Positions 45,816-54,630 of a stretch of 64,000 nt of DNA are shown piece by piece (position 1 is the first letter of the stretch; every line of letters starts with the position of its first letter). This DNA is from an uncultured Shewanella sp. (GTDB taxonomy: Bacteria; Pseudomonadota; Gammaproteobacteria; Enterobacterales; Shewanellaceae). The stretch lies in the NCBI RefSeq assembly GCF_947501225.1, contig NZ_CANMUW010000004.1:62001-126000 (forward strand). Reading direction: 5' to 3'. Made by a program: the position numbers and the translations under genes. The notes beneath the pieces were generated by a model. It had not been told where the DNA came from and searched no databases. It was given only the letters and a program-made list of their open reading frames with translations.

Positions 45816-47288
45816 ATGAGCGTAGCAAAACCTCAGGGGACGATGCTAGGGCATCCGAAGGGATTGTTCCTGCTGTTTACAACAGAGTTATGGGAACGAT
45901 TCAGTTATTACGCAATGCGTGCGATTTTGGTGTTATACCTCGTAGACGCAGTGCAGACTCAAGGCGGTCATGGTTTGGGCTGGACCCAAGCGGATGCACT
46001 GTCACTTTACGGTACCTTTACCGGACTCGTTTACTTAACGCCTCTCATCGGTGGTTGGTTAGCCGATAATTATCTAGGTCAACGTCGTGCAATTGTTCTC
46101 GGTGGTGCCTTGATGGCAGCCGGTCAATTCATCCTGGGTACCCCTCATGCCTGGGTTCAGGGCATGGAAACCCAGGTCTTCTATGTAGGCTTAGGTGTGC
46201 TTATTCTTGGTAACGGTCTGTTTAAGCCAAACATCTCAACTATGGTTGGTGACCTTTACGAAGAGGGCGATCATCGCCGTGATGGTGCATTCACCATCTT
46301 CTACATGGGTATCAACGTAGGTGCTTTCCTTTCAGGTATTATCGTAGGTTCTGTCGTAGCCTATTTCGACGGTAACTTCCAGGCAGGCTTCATCTGTGCC
46401 GGTATCGGTATGGTCTTGTCGCTGGTTATCCAGTTCGTTTTCGCACAACGACTACTTGGTGATATCGGACGCGTGCCGGCAGCAAAACTTGAAAAAGAGA
46501 AAGCGGCCGAAAACGGTGAAGTACGCAAAGAGCCTCTGACTAAGGTTGAGCGTGACCGCATCAAGGTCATCATGATCATGGGTCTGTTCACTATCATCTT
46601 CTGGGCTGGCTTCGAGCAAGCCGGTGGTCTGATGAACCTGTTCACCAACGACTTTACCGACCGTATGATTGGCGGCTGGGAAGTTCCAACAACCTGGTTC
46701 CAGTCTTTGAACGCCATGTTCATCGTTATCTTTGCGCCGGTTATCGCCTCTATCTGGATCCGCCTGGGTAAGAACGAGCCTAACTCACCGGTTAAGTTTG
46801 CCTTAGGTCTGTTCCTGCTGGGTGTTGGCTTCCTGTTCATGATCGGTGCCGTACTTGAGATGGGCGGTAACCCTGATGCTAAGTCAAGCATGTGGTGGTT
46901 AGTAGGTGCATACTTCTTCCATACCATGGGTGAGCTATGCTTGTCTCCTATCGGTCTGTCAATGGTGACTAAACTTGCTCCGCTTCGTATTGCATCACTG
47001 ATGATGGGTGCCTGGTTCCTGTTCGTTGCTGCCGCAAACAAGATTGGTGGTATCGTAGGTTCATTCATCGGCCATGGCGGCGCCAAAGAGGAGCAACTTG
47101 CTAACGCAATGTCTATCTTCGCCGGTATCGCTATCACATCAGCTATCTCAGGTATCATCCTCTACTTCATGGCTGACAAGCTTGTTGATTGGATGCATGG
47201 GGCCGAAGATGGTCACCACCACACCGAAGAGGAAGCGCTGGAAGAGGAGATTGCCGTTACTGCCGAGCATGAAGGTATGCAGCATTAA
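45816..47288 (+). CDS. Proton-dependent oligopeptide transporter (POT/PTR family)
   Basis: An inner-membrane transporter of 490 residues with 12-14 helices that imports di- and tripeptides with protons. Family motifs are ELWERFSYYAMRAIL near the N-terminus (the ExxER proton-coupling type), YLTPLIGGWLADNYLGQRR, GNGLFKPNISTMVGDLY and the FYMGINVGAF block. The C-terminus is His/Glu-rich (HHHTEEEALEEE). The ATG at 45816 follows GGTGGAAG; an upstream in-frame start would add 13 residues. Codon use is strongly biased (GGT, CTG, AAC), as in highly expressed genes. Confidence 0.93.
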   Translation: MSVAKPQGTMLGHPKGLFLLFTTELWERFSYYAMRAILVLYLVDAVQTQGGHGLGWTQADALSLYGTFTGLVYLTPLIGGWLADNYLGQRRAIVLGGALMAAGQFILGTPHAWVQGMETQVFYVGLGVLILGNGLFKPNISTMVGDLYEEGDHRRDGAFTIFYMGINVGAFLSGIIVGSVVAYFDGNFQAGFICAGIGMVLSLVIQFVFAQRLLGDIGRVPAAKLEKEKAAENGEVRKEPLTKVERDRIKVIMIMGLFTIIFWAGFEQAGGLMNLFTNDFTDRMIGGWEVPTTWFQSLNAMFIVIFAPVIASIWIRLGKNEPNSPVKFALGLFLLGVGFLFMIGAVLEMGGNPDAKSSMWWLVGAYFFHTMGELCLSPIGLSMVTKLAPLRIASLMMGAWFLFVAAANKIGGIVGSFIGHGGAKEEQLANAMSIFAGIAITSAISGIILYFMADKLVDWMHGAEDGHHHTEEEALEEEIAVTAEHEGMQH

Positions 47289-47339
47289 TGGAAGTTTCCA
47301 GGTTCTAGATTACTAGTACTGAACGCTTAAAATGAATAA

Positions 47340-47368
47340 ACGCCGCATAGAGATATGCGGCGTTTTTT
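47340..47368 (+). terminator. Rho-independent terminator after the POT gene
   Basis: ACGCCGCATA and TATGCGGCGT form a 10-bp stem with a GAGA tetraloop, followed by six T. It lies 52 bases after the stop codon. Confidence 0.95.
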
Positions 47369-47399
47369 GTTTTTGGATAAAAGAAGACTGTGTAGAACC

Positions 47400-47836
47400 G
47401 GCTTTAACGTAAGACCGGCTTTAGCCGGAATGGTTTCAACCTACATCACCGTCGATTCGTAGCCAAGAGCTTCGCAGCTGAAGCGCGCTCCTACAGGGAG
47501 GGTTAATGTAGCACCGGTTTTATGTGGGATCAGTGTTTATGTAGGACCGGCTTTAGCCGGGAATGGTTTCGACCTACATCACCGTCGATTCGTAGCCAAG
47601 AGCTTCGCAGCTGAAGCGCGCTCCTACAGGGAGGGTTTATGTAGCACCGGTTTTATGTGGGATCGGTGTTTATGTAGGACCGGCTTTAGCCGGAATGGTT
47701 TCGACCTACATCACCGTCGATTCGTAGCCAAGAGCTTCGCGGCTGAAGCGCGCTCCTACAGGGAGGGTTAATGTAGCACCGGTTTTATGTGGGATCGGTA
47801 TTTATGTAGGACAGGCTTTAGCCGGGATTGATTTCG
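47400..47836. repeat. Tandem array of ~132-bp REP-containing units (three copies plus a partial one)
   Basis: GACCGGCTTTAGCCGG hairpins recur near 47413, 47545, 47678 and (as GACAGGC) 47810, a period of 132-133 bases. Each unit also holds TCGACCTACATCACCGTCG, the hairpin GAGCTTCGC(A/G)GCTGAAGCGCGCTCCTACA and a degraded third element GTAGCACCGGTTTTATGTGG. Copies are nearly identical. The orientation is opposite to the arrays at 0.7-12 kb. Gap 47289-47900 holds this, the terminator and a piece of a second repeat family. Confidence 0.9.
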
Positions 47837-47867
47837 AAATAAAATTGCACACCAATCATTCGAACAA

Positions 47868-47902
47868 AGAACGCCGAACAGCGCAGCGTCGTCTTAGCTT
47901 TT
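47868..47902. repeat. Fragment of a second structured repeat family next to the rssB stop
   Basis: GAACGCCGAACAGCG and AGCGTCGTCTTAGCTTTTA resemble, in inverse orientation, parts of the repeat found at 52631-52750 and 53261-53379 (AAAGCTAAGACGATGCC) and the piece at 53468-53520. It touches the rssB stop codon. Confidence 0.6.
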
Positions 47903-49004
47903 AAAAAGAAAGTTGCACATAACCACCGGTGGGGGTTTGGGTATCGTAAATGAGCCCATGGAATTGATTATCGAGTAACATCTGCTTGTGAACGGGTTTG
48001 CTTGAAGAGATACACAGCTGCTCTCCGGGCAATAAGGTCCTGAACTGGGCACTTGGGTGCCCCCAGTCCAATATTCCAAGCTGAAGAGAGTCTGAGAGCG
48101 CGAGAGGGGTTAACCCTTCGTTGTTTCGAATGTAACAGCGTAAACCTTGGCCGGCTTGCGCAATCGATGCACGATACTGAGTGAGTTCAACCACCACGTA
48201 AACGATGTCGATACAGATATCCAGACCCGACTTGCTCATGCGCTCATTGAGGTAGCTGAGCATATTGTAGGGCTCGATGATCGCCTGTGTGGTGCCGTTA
48301 CGGAACAACTTCAACTTCTGATTAACGAAGCTCTTCAACAGCACACTGGCAAATGCCGCCCTGTTATCCTGGGGATGAAAATGAGCCATATACATCACAA
48401 GATGCTTATCGCCCACATTAACTGTATCGATAAAGTAAGCACTTACCTCATCTGTCTTAAACAGGCTGTAATCGATTTTAGCGGTAAGGTAGTTGATCTG
48501 TGACGGAGGAAAGAGTTGCTGTTGAACACTCTTTGCCGCTTCGGCATTTTGCTCTAACAGCGCAAGATTATCCTGTAGCTCCTGGTATGAAAGCTCTTCG
48601 ATATCTTCCAGCTGCACATCTTTGGTATGTCTCTCGTCGAGACACTGCTTAATCGCATTTTCGATGAGAAACAGATCGGAAACCGGCTTGACTAAGTAAT
48701 CACTGGCTCCTATCCGCAGCGCTTCAACGACATCAGCCATGACCTGGTTACCCGATATGACGATTGATGGTGTACGGGGATTTAACTCAGACATCTTCTT
48801 GAGCATGACCAGTCCACCCATTATCGGCATACTGAGATCGGCCAATACAATATCAAAAGCTCTCTGCTTAAACTTTTCCAGCCCCTGTTCGCCGTCGTCT
48901 GCCTCTATGACCGTCGCACCTCGGCTATCGAGAAACGATGCGACGATACGACGAAATACAGGATCGTCTTCAACAAGTAAAATGACTAAATCTTTTAGCG
49001 CCAT
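47901..49004 (-). CDS. rssB: RssB-like response regulator with PP2C/SpoIIE-like domain
   Basis: In E. coli RssB delivers sigma-S to ClpXP. The protein (367 residues) has an N-terminal receiver with VEDDPVFRRI, the phosphoacceptor in LADLSMP near residue 55 and the VKPVSDL end; a helical linker (QELQDNLALLEQNAEAAKSVQQQLFPP) leads to a degenerate PP2C-like domain lacking most metal-binding aspartates, as in RssB. I start at MALKDLV because AAGGA lies five bases upstream. Other receiver-PP2C regulators, such as CrsR-like partner-switch proteins, are an alternative, but the overall pattern fits RssB better. Confidence 0.78.
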   Translation of the reverse strand: MALKDLVILLVEDDPVFRRIVASFLDSRGATVIEADDGEQGLEKFKQRAFDIVLADLSMPIMGGLVMLKKMSELNPRTPSIVISGNQVMADVVEALRIGASDYLVKPVSDLFLIENAIKQCLDERHTKDVQLEDIEELSYQELQDNLALLEQNAEAAKSVQQQLFPPSQINYLTAKIDYSLFKTDEVSAYFIDTVNVGDKHLVMYMAHFHPQDNRAAFASVLLKSFVNQKLKLFRNGTTQAIIEPYNMLSYLNERMSKSGLDICIDIVYVVVELTQYRASIAQAGQGLRCYIRNNEGLTPLALSDSLQLGILDWGHPSAQFRTLLPGEQLCISSSKPVHKQMLLDNQFHGLIYDTQTPTGGYVQLSF

Positions 49005-49079
49005 ATGGGTCCTTATCAGAAGGCTCATTTTCCGGTGACTTTGTCCGGATGCCCGGGATATCCCCCCACAAGGCCTTCT

Positions 49080-49931
49080 TTAATCTAATTCCTGCATAAA
49101 CTCATCTAACAGCTCATCTTCATCGAGATCGACAGGCACATCACCATCATACACCTTATAGTCCATATGTTGAAAATATGCTTCCTTAACAAAAGTATAA
49201 GGGTCTAATGCGTTGTCGACTAGTCTCTCCTGATCGATAGCTGCAGCCCGTCTATGTAGGTTCTCAAGCCCCCACTTCAACAACGACTGCCATACTGTTA
49301 TCTCCGATAATGGAAAGTATAGGCTATCAACCCAGTCTGAAGCGATCTCACGGGTAACATAGGGGCCTAAAAACGGCGCCATAAAGTAGGGGCCATTGGG
49401 TACACCGTAATATCCCAGGACTTCGTTAAACTGATCCTGCTTACGATGCAGCCCCATCATATCGGCTACATCAATGACACCGAGTAACCCCATGGTGGAG
49501 TTAATTGTAAAGCGGCCGCCGGCATTAGCCGCCCAACCCCACTTGCCCTGCAGGGTGTTGTTCACCATGGCACTGGGTTCGTCCAGATTAGATACAAAGT
49601 TGTTGATACCTGTCTTAACAGGCCTTGGTACATAATCGTTATAGCCATGAGCAACCGGACGATAAAAGTATCGGTCCAGATACTGATAGTTAAAGTCCCA
49701 CATTGCCCGGTTGAAACCTTCGATAGGATCCCTCGGGTCATTATAGGTGACCGTCACTGCTGCACTGTTTACTTGCAGGCCTTCAGATTCGGCGTCACCG
49801 GATTTCACAGCAAGGGCGGCAGAACCGACTTGTACACCTCCGGCTTCCTGTCCGGGTGTGTTTAATTGCGATGCTGAAACGGGAGCAACGCCAAATACTG
49901 CTATAACCAGCATTATCCATTTAAACTTCAT
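49080..49931 (-). CDS. mlaA: MlaA (VacJ) family outer-membrane lipid-asymmetry protein
   Basis: MlaA removes misplaced phospholipids from the outer leaflet and passes them to MlaC. The conserved DPIEGFNRAMWDFN near residue 70, RFTINSTMGLLGVIDVA and YGVPNGPYFMAPFLGP are present. The N-terminus is a signal peptide (MLVIAVFGVAPVSA) with no cysteine after it, so this protein is not a classic lipoprotein, and a ~45-residue low-complexity segment (GSAALAVKSGDAESEGLQVN) precedes the domain. The C-terminus is acidic. 283 residues. Confidence 0.9.
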   Translation of the reverse strand: MKFKWIMLVIAVFGVAPVSASQLNTPGQEAGGVQVGSAALAVKSGDAESEGLQVNSAAVTVTYNDPRDPIEGFNRAMWDFNYQYLDRYFYRPVAHGYNDYVPRPVKTGINNFVSNLDEPSAMVNNTLQGKWGWAANAGGRFTINSTMGLLGVIDVADMMGLHRKQDQFNEVLGYYGVPNGPYFMAPFLGPYVTREIASDWVDSLYFPLSEITVWQSLLKWGLENLHRRAAAIDQERLVDNALDPYTFVKEAYFQHMDYKVYDGDVPVDLDEDELLDEFMQELD

Positions 49932-50286
49932 ATTTTTCTCTTTGGTAAAACAGCTGAATCCATTTCAGCCGTTACTGCTTACGATTAACACAAACCTGAA
50001 ACTGTTTTGATGCTAGATTTAAGAGTAAGCCATAGTCACGCAAGGCACGGAAGCTCAACTTAAATTGTATGTTTACATTGACTCTTGGCAGGAAAAACTA
50101 AAGTAAGCCTCTGCCTGAGTCGATAATGAGTAGTAACACTAAAAAAATAACCTAATTAATTTGCAACTAGACTACTCAGTATGATTTTAGCTTGTAAGGC
50201 GATAAGGATACTTGTCCAAAAAAATAGATCAAATTTATTATCGCAAAAATTGTAAGCACCGATGAAAAAGTAACGGAAATCAATCA
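49932..50286. other. Divergent intergenic region mlaA / fliK-like
   Basis: The 355 bases are AT-rich and presumably contain both promoters. I see no gene, REP element or clear sigma-28-type box. Confidence 0.4.
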
Positions 50287-52563
50287 ATGCCAGGACCTGT
50301 CAACACACAAAACCCGAATAGACCCAATCCCATGACAAGGGGAACCCGGGGTATCCGGTTACAGGCAAGCACCGTCTCCCAATCCGAGGGGCAAGTTCAG
50401 CATCAAACGACAGCACCCGAGCCCAAAGCCACGGCTTCTCAGCCTTCAACCACCAAGGTGACGGCCTCATCCACGACTTCACAAGCGGCAACGACTCACT
50501 CTCAGACCTCTTCAACAGCCGCCAGCGGCGCACAATCGGCGCCGGTCAAAATGGAGCACCAGGGCCTGAGGGCCGCCGTTATACAGTTTTCTTCGAAGAT
50601 AGACCAAATTACTTTAGATGGTGCCAAATACAATATTGATTTTGCATCATATTCAAGCCGCCGTACTGCACAAAAAGCAATAAGCTACCTGATCAATACT
50701 AGTCAAGAGTTTACAAATCCTCAAAAGCCCCGGAGCGATGGCGCATCGCAAATGCGGCAGACCGCATATGATAAACATTCATTCCCTGCTCAACTCATAG
50801 CTCTGGGCAAACCGATAACGGTGAGCCTGCCCGATGGACTCAAGAGTTTAATCAATCAGAACGGCATCGATCTCAATCAGCTGAGACTGTTGAGCTCCCG
50901 CCCTCAGGGCTACCCCTTGCCTGCTGCGCGTATCGAATCCGGCTCACTAATTTTATCCAACGGACTGTCACAGCTTTTGCCGCGAGCCAGCCTGTCGGCG
51001 CTTGCTGACGCTAAGGGCTCTGTTCATTCGGGCTCAGGCCTGCGCCTTGATGTGATCCCAACAGTCAGCTTTCAAAACCGCCAATGGGTGTTACAACTAA
51101 CCCCTGTCATAGAGACCAGCATCGTATCGCTCAACACCGATTCTGAGGCAGCCGGGCCACGCCTCTCCCCCGGCGGAGGTGAGTCACAACAGGTGTTGGC
51201 CAAACCAGAACTGTCTAAGTTATACGCGACCTTAATAAAAGCACTGGAGAAGCTCCCTTACAAAGATGTTGCCGCTTTGAACCCTAAAAGTGCAGCCGAT
51301 GCCGCAGTCAGGCAGACGCCCAATGAGGGAATGGCGAAAACCGAGACCAATGCAGGCTCACCGAAACCGGGCGCAAACATTAATCCGCAACTTAACATTA
51401 AGGCAGTAGCTCCTTCCCCCCTGGCCGGTAGAGAGGTTAGCGGCAAAGGGATGGTCGGCGCAGCGATCTCGGCGCATACCGATATGAGTGGCAAAGCTCA
51501 GCTCCCTCCGGAAATACTCAACCAAACACAACCAATTAAAGAACCTGGTAAGCAGCAGAGTAAGCCCACTAACATTACCGGAGTTCAAAGCGCACTTCGT
51601 GAAGAGGTTAACCGACAAGTTGCTAACCAGAAACCGGAGCAGGCGTTACCCGTTGCAACAACAAAACAAGATATTGCCCGCTCCGCAGAGCTCAACAGAG
51701 AGGTGATGTTATCGGCTCTGAACAAGGCATTTGGTAAAGCCGGAGGGCTGCCGCAAAGTACAGAAAAAGCGGCTGAGCCGCAAAAATCGCTCGCATCGCA
51801 ACTGTTCAAACTCTTGCCCCAGATCCAACCCTCTATGTTGCGAACCCTGGCACTGCCGAGCAAGGTACAGGAGGAGTTAGTGGGCCTACTGCACTTAAAT
51901 TCATTAGCTGAGGTAAATCCAGGTGCCAGAGCCAGCATGTCGCATATGAACTCTGTATCTCTGCTTTTTCAACTCCTGCTTGGGGTTAAGGCGATGGCTT
52001 TACCCAATAGAGCGGGAGGCACCGGTGGCGGTAAATTAGCCTCAGCTACACAGAAGTATCTGCAAAAGCTTCAGGGGCAATCGGGGGTTAATCACTCCAT
52101 CTTATCTATGTTCGATAAGGCCGGTACGACCGATACTATGGCTAAACTGGTCAACAACCTAAATCTCTACTCCCACGCCAGCAGCGATAGCAATGGCCAG
52201 GTAAACTGGTACTTTACCCTTCCCTACTCACTAAACCAGCAGCAGGACCAACTGGAGGGAAACTTCACCAAAGAGAGCGATAGTCAGGATGAAGATACCG
52301 AGCCTAACTGGCGACTTCAGCTTAAATTTAATTTAGTTCAGGGGCCACTGCTGATTAAGACTCACATCAGGAATAACCGGCTTGAGATGATCTTCAATGG
52401 TGAGAGTGACAGCCTGTTAAACAGAATTGACCTGTTACTGCCACCGCTTATGGAAAAACTAACCGATATTGGCTTAACACCGGACAAGGTTGAAACCAGG
52501 CGAACCAAGGTGCCGGCAACGCTACTCCCCGGTGACCATTATCTGGTTAAGATTAAGGCTTGA
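50287..52563 (+). CDS. FliK-like flagellar hook-length control family protein
   Basis: FliK-type proteins measure hook length and switch the flagellar export gate through FlhB. The 758-residue protein has a long Thr/Ser/Gln/Pro-rich, probably disordered N-terminal half (residues 1-90 almost only S, T, A, Q, P) and a folded C-terminal region (about 630-758: WRLQLKFNLVQGPLLIKTHIRNNRLEMIF) that resembles the FliK C-terminal core. The next gene codes for an FlhB-C-like protein, which supports a link to the export switch. A true FliK is normally in the hook gene cluster, so this is a second, divergent member; its role is unproven. Confidence 0.68.
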   Translation: MPGPVNTQNPNRPNPMTRGTRGIRLQASTVSQSEGQVQHQTTAPEPKATASQPSTTKVTASSTTSQAATTHSQTSSTAASGAQSAPVKMEHQGLRAAVIQFSSKIDQITLDGAKYNIDFASYSSRRTAQKAISYLINTSQEFTNPQKPRSDGASQMRQTAYDKHSFPAQLIALGKPITVSLPDGLKSLINQNGIDLNQLRLLSSRPQGYPLPAARIESGSLILSNGLSQLLPRASLSALADAKGSVHSGSGLRLDVIPTVSFQNRQWVLQLTPVIETSIVSLNTDSEAAGPRLSPGGGESQQVLAKPELSKLYATLIKALEKLPYKDVAALNPKSAADAAVRQTPNEGMAKTETNAGSPKPGANINPQLNIKAVAPSPLAGREVSGKGMVGAAISAHTDMSGKAQLPPEILNQTQPIKEPGKQQSKPTNITGVQSALREEVNRQVANQKPEQALPVATTKQDIARSAELNREVMLSALNKAFGKAGGLPQSTEKAAEPQKSLASQLFKLLPQIQPSMLRTLALPSKVQEELVGLLHLNSLAEVNPGARASMSHMNSVSLLFQLLLGVKAMALPNRAGGTGGGKLASATQKYLQKLQGQSGVNHSILSMFDKAGTTDTMAKLVNNLNLYSHASSDSNGQVNWYFTLPYSLNQQQDQLEGNFTKESDSQDEDTEPNWRLQLKFNLVQGPLLIKTHIRNNRLEMIFNGESDSLLNRIDLLLPPLMEKLTDIGLTPDKVETRRTKVPATLLPGDHYLVKIKA

Positions 52564-52899
52564 TTATGTAGGAGCAGCTTTATGTAAGACCGGTTTTAGC
52601 CGGGAAGGATGGTAACAATACAGGCAGAAGCTGACGGCTTCGCCTGTAAAAGCTAAGACGATGCCAACAAGTTGGCTTAGCAAGCAGAGACGACACTTGC
52701 TATGCAAGTTAATCGACGCTTCGCTTGTGTAGGACCGGCTTTAGCCGGAAATGGTTTCGACGTACATCACCGTCGATTCATAGCCAAGAGCTTCGCGGCT
52801 GAAGTCCGCTCCTACAATGAGAAACAAATGGTTAGTGTGAGACCCGATAGCCGGAAACGGCTTTGAAAGTCCAGCAAACCATCTAATATTGAGAAAGAT
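52564..52899. repeat. REP pair and first copy of the ~120-bp structured repeat
   Basis: GTAGGAGCAGC directly after the stop and a GGTTTTAGCCGGGAAGG piece are followed, at 52631-52750, by a structured unit: ACGGCTTCGCCTGT, GCCAACAAGTTGGC and ACTTGCTATGCAAGT hairpins ending in GTGTAGGACCGGCTTTAGCCGG. A further REP (GCTTCGCGGCTGAAGTCCGCTCCTACA) ends near 52816. The fhlB promoter must lie in the remaining ~80 bases or upstream. Confidence 0.8.
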
Positions 52900-53232
52900 A
52901 TGAAGAGAGACGAAAGTAACGGTCAAGAAAACCAACAGACAGAGCGACAGGCCGTCGCTTTGGGTTTCGATGGGCACAACACACCTAAAGTTACCGCGAA
53001 AGGGACGGGATTGATTGCCGAAGAGATAATCGCATTAGCCGAAGAGGCAGGCGTTCATATTCATAAGAACCCTCATCTCAGTGACTTTTTACAACGTTTA
53101 GAGCTTGGCGAAGAGATCCCCAAAGAGCTCTATTTTCTCATTGCCGAGTTAATTGCATTCGTCTACATGCTTGACGGCAAGTTTCCCGAACAGTGGAATA
53201 ATATGCATAAAAAAATTGTTGAGGAGGTTTAA
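52900..53232 (+). CDS. fhlB: FlhB C-terminal-domain homologue
   Basis: The 110-residue soluble protein matches the cytoplasmic C-terminal domain of the export-gate protein FlhB (AVALGFDGHNTPKVTAKGTGLIAEEIIALAEEAGVHIHKNP, then LGEEIPKELYFLIAELIAFVY) without the membrane part. In place of the self-cleaving NPTH motif it has NTPK (HNTPKVTA), so autocleavage is not expected. Such proteins can substitute for part of the FlhB switch domain in some bacteria. Context with the FliK-like gene supports a role in the substrate switch. Confidence 0.88.
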   Translation: MKRDESNGQENQQTERQAVALGFDGHNTPKVTAKGTGLIAEEIIALAEEAGVHIHKNPHLSDFLQRLELGEEIPKELYFLIAELIAFVYMLDGKFPEQWNNMHKKIVEEV

Positions 53233-53260
53233 AAGAGAGACGCACACCTTGTGTGCTAAT

Positions 53261-53379
53261 TGACGGCTTCGCCTGTAAAAGCTGGGACGATGCCGATAAG
53301 TTGGCTTAACAAGCAGGGACGACACTTGCGATGCACGTTATTCGACACTTCGCTTGTGTAGGACCGGCTTTAGCCGGGA
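53261..53379. repeat. Second copy of the ~120-bp structured repeat
   Basis: It runs from TGACGGCTTCGCCTGTAAAA to CCGGCTTTAGCCGG and aligns base for base with 52631-52750, with scattered substitutions. In the middle hairpin GCCGATAAGTTGGC keeps pairing only through G-U wobbles, whereas copy one has perfect pairs. A REP (GCTTCGCGGCTGAAGTACGCTCCTACA) follows to ~53448, and a further fragment lies at 53468-53520. No gene is seen in 53233-53535. Confidence 0.8.
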
Positions 53380-53535
53380 ATGGGTTTAATCTATTCAGGC
53401 TGCCAATTCTATTGCAGCTAAAGCTTCGCGGCTGAAGTACGCTCCTACAAGGAAGGTCCTAATAGCACAGCGTCGTCTTAGCTCTGACAGTTCCAAAGGA
53501 ACGCCGAATAGCGAAGCATCACCTAATTCTTACTC

Positions 53536-53940
53536 TTACCCTTTCCTATGTAACCTGATAAGCAACTCGGCTTCAGCCCTGGGTATCTCGCACTCATTGA
53601 TTAACTCATCTACGCCGGCGCCCAAATCGACCATCTTCATCGCTCTTGTATAAAGTTTTGCCTGCGGGTCTTGTTGGTTGGCCTCATCGAGCCTGGCATC
53701 TTGTTGAGACGCTTTCTTCTCAAGCTCCAGCATGCGCTTTCCAACCCCTATGGTGCCGCTTCTCAGCTCCTGCAACTCACGCTTTACCGTTTCACGCTGA
53801 CGATCACTCTCTTTAACTAACAGAGTGAGGGCTTCCACCTTCACCTTGAGCTTAGCGGTTTGCTTTTGCTGAAAGAGTGCCAGGCCTAAACTCACAATCA
53901 CATACACCAGGGCTGCAATTAAGATTTCATTACCGAACAT
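53536..53940 (-). CDS. DUF2802-family membrane protein at the end of the chemotaxis operon
   Basis: An N-terminal membrane helix (ILIAALVYVIVSLGLALF) is followed by a coiled coil (about 28-100, QTAKLKVKVEALTLLVKES...) and a small C-terminal helical domain (VDLGAGVDELINECEIPRAEAELLIRLH) that looks like a helix-turn-helix-type fold. 134 residues. This family lies downstream of cheW in the polar-flagellum chemotaxis operons of Vibrio, Pseudomonas and Shewanella. Function is not established. It starts 191 bases after cheW. Confidence 0.82.
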   Translation of the reverse strand: MFGNEILIAALVYVIVSLGLALFQQKQTAKLKVKVEALTLLVKESDRQRETVKRELQELRSGTIGVGKRMLELEKKASQQDARLDEANQQDPQAKLYTRAMKMVDLGAGVDELINECEIPRAEAELLIRLHRKG

Positions 53941-54131
53941 TGATTTATAAAACTCTTTTAGATGAAGTAACTACATAGATAATGAAGTAACTTTATAGAA
54001 GATACAAGATTTCAGGCCCCGGCAAAAACCGGAACCTGAAAATAGACCAGCAAATTTGTGAAACTAATCTCCTCAAAAGCTGACTCATCAAGGGGACAAG
54101 TAGACAGCTCCCGGGGTCTGAAGCGCATCAG

Positions 54132-54623
54132 TTAGAGCTGAGACAGCTCCATCCACTCTTCATCAGAGAGCAACTTATCGAGATCCACAAGAATAAGTAA
54201 CTCATCGTCTCTGTTACTCACACCCTGGATAAACTTAGCACTCTCCTCAGTTCCTACGTTCGGTGCATTATCTATCTCTGAACCACGCAGGTAAACGACT
54301 TCAGCAACACTGTCGACCAAAATACCGATAACCTGTTTTTCGGCTTCGATAATGACAATCCTGGTTGAATCATCGACTTCGGCAGAAGCTAAACCGAAAC
54401 GCGAGCGCGTATCTATGACCGTAACAACATTACCCCTGAGGTTAATAATACCCAGAACATAGTGAGGAGCACCGGGAACGGGTGCAATTTCGGTATATCT
54501 CAATACCTCTTGAACCTGCATGACATTGATGCCATACGTTTCATTATCGAGTCTGAAAGTTACCCACTGCAACACTTCATCGTCTTTATTTACCGCTACC
54601 GCTACTTTATTTGCGTCTGTCAT
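54132..54623 (-). CDS. cheW: Chemotaxis coupling protein CheW
   Basis: CheW links receptors to CheA in the array. The 163-residue protein consists of one CheW domain with LQWVTFRLDNETYGINV, VLRYTEIAPVPGAPHYVLGIINLRGNVVTVIDTR and FIQGV near 140. The ATG at 54623 has GAGGT four to five bases upstream; a TTG 15 bases earlier would overlap parP and has no such site. The parP stop lies eight bases before it. Confidence 0.96.
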   Translation of the reverse strand: MTDANKVAVAVNKDDEVLQWVTFRLDNETYGINVMQVQEVLRYTEIAPVPGAPHYVLGIINLRGNVVTVIDTRSRFGLASAEVDDSTRIVIIEAEKQVIGILVDSVAEVVYLRGSEIDNAPNVGTEESAKFIQGVSNRDDELLILVDLDKLLSDEEWMELSQL

Positions 54624-54630
54624 ATCTACC

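Noticed and set aside
46361..47158. 265-codon open frame antisense to the POT transporter gene
   Set aside because: It is a shadow frame caused by the biased codon use of the real gene, and shows no start signals or family motifs.
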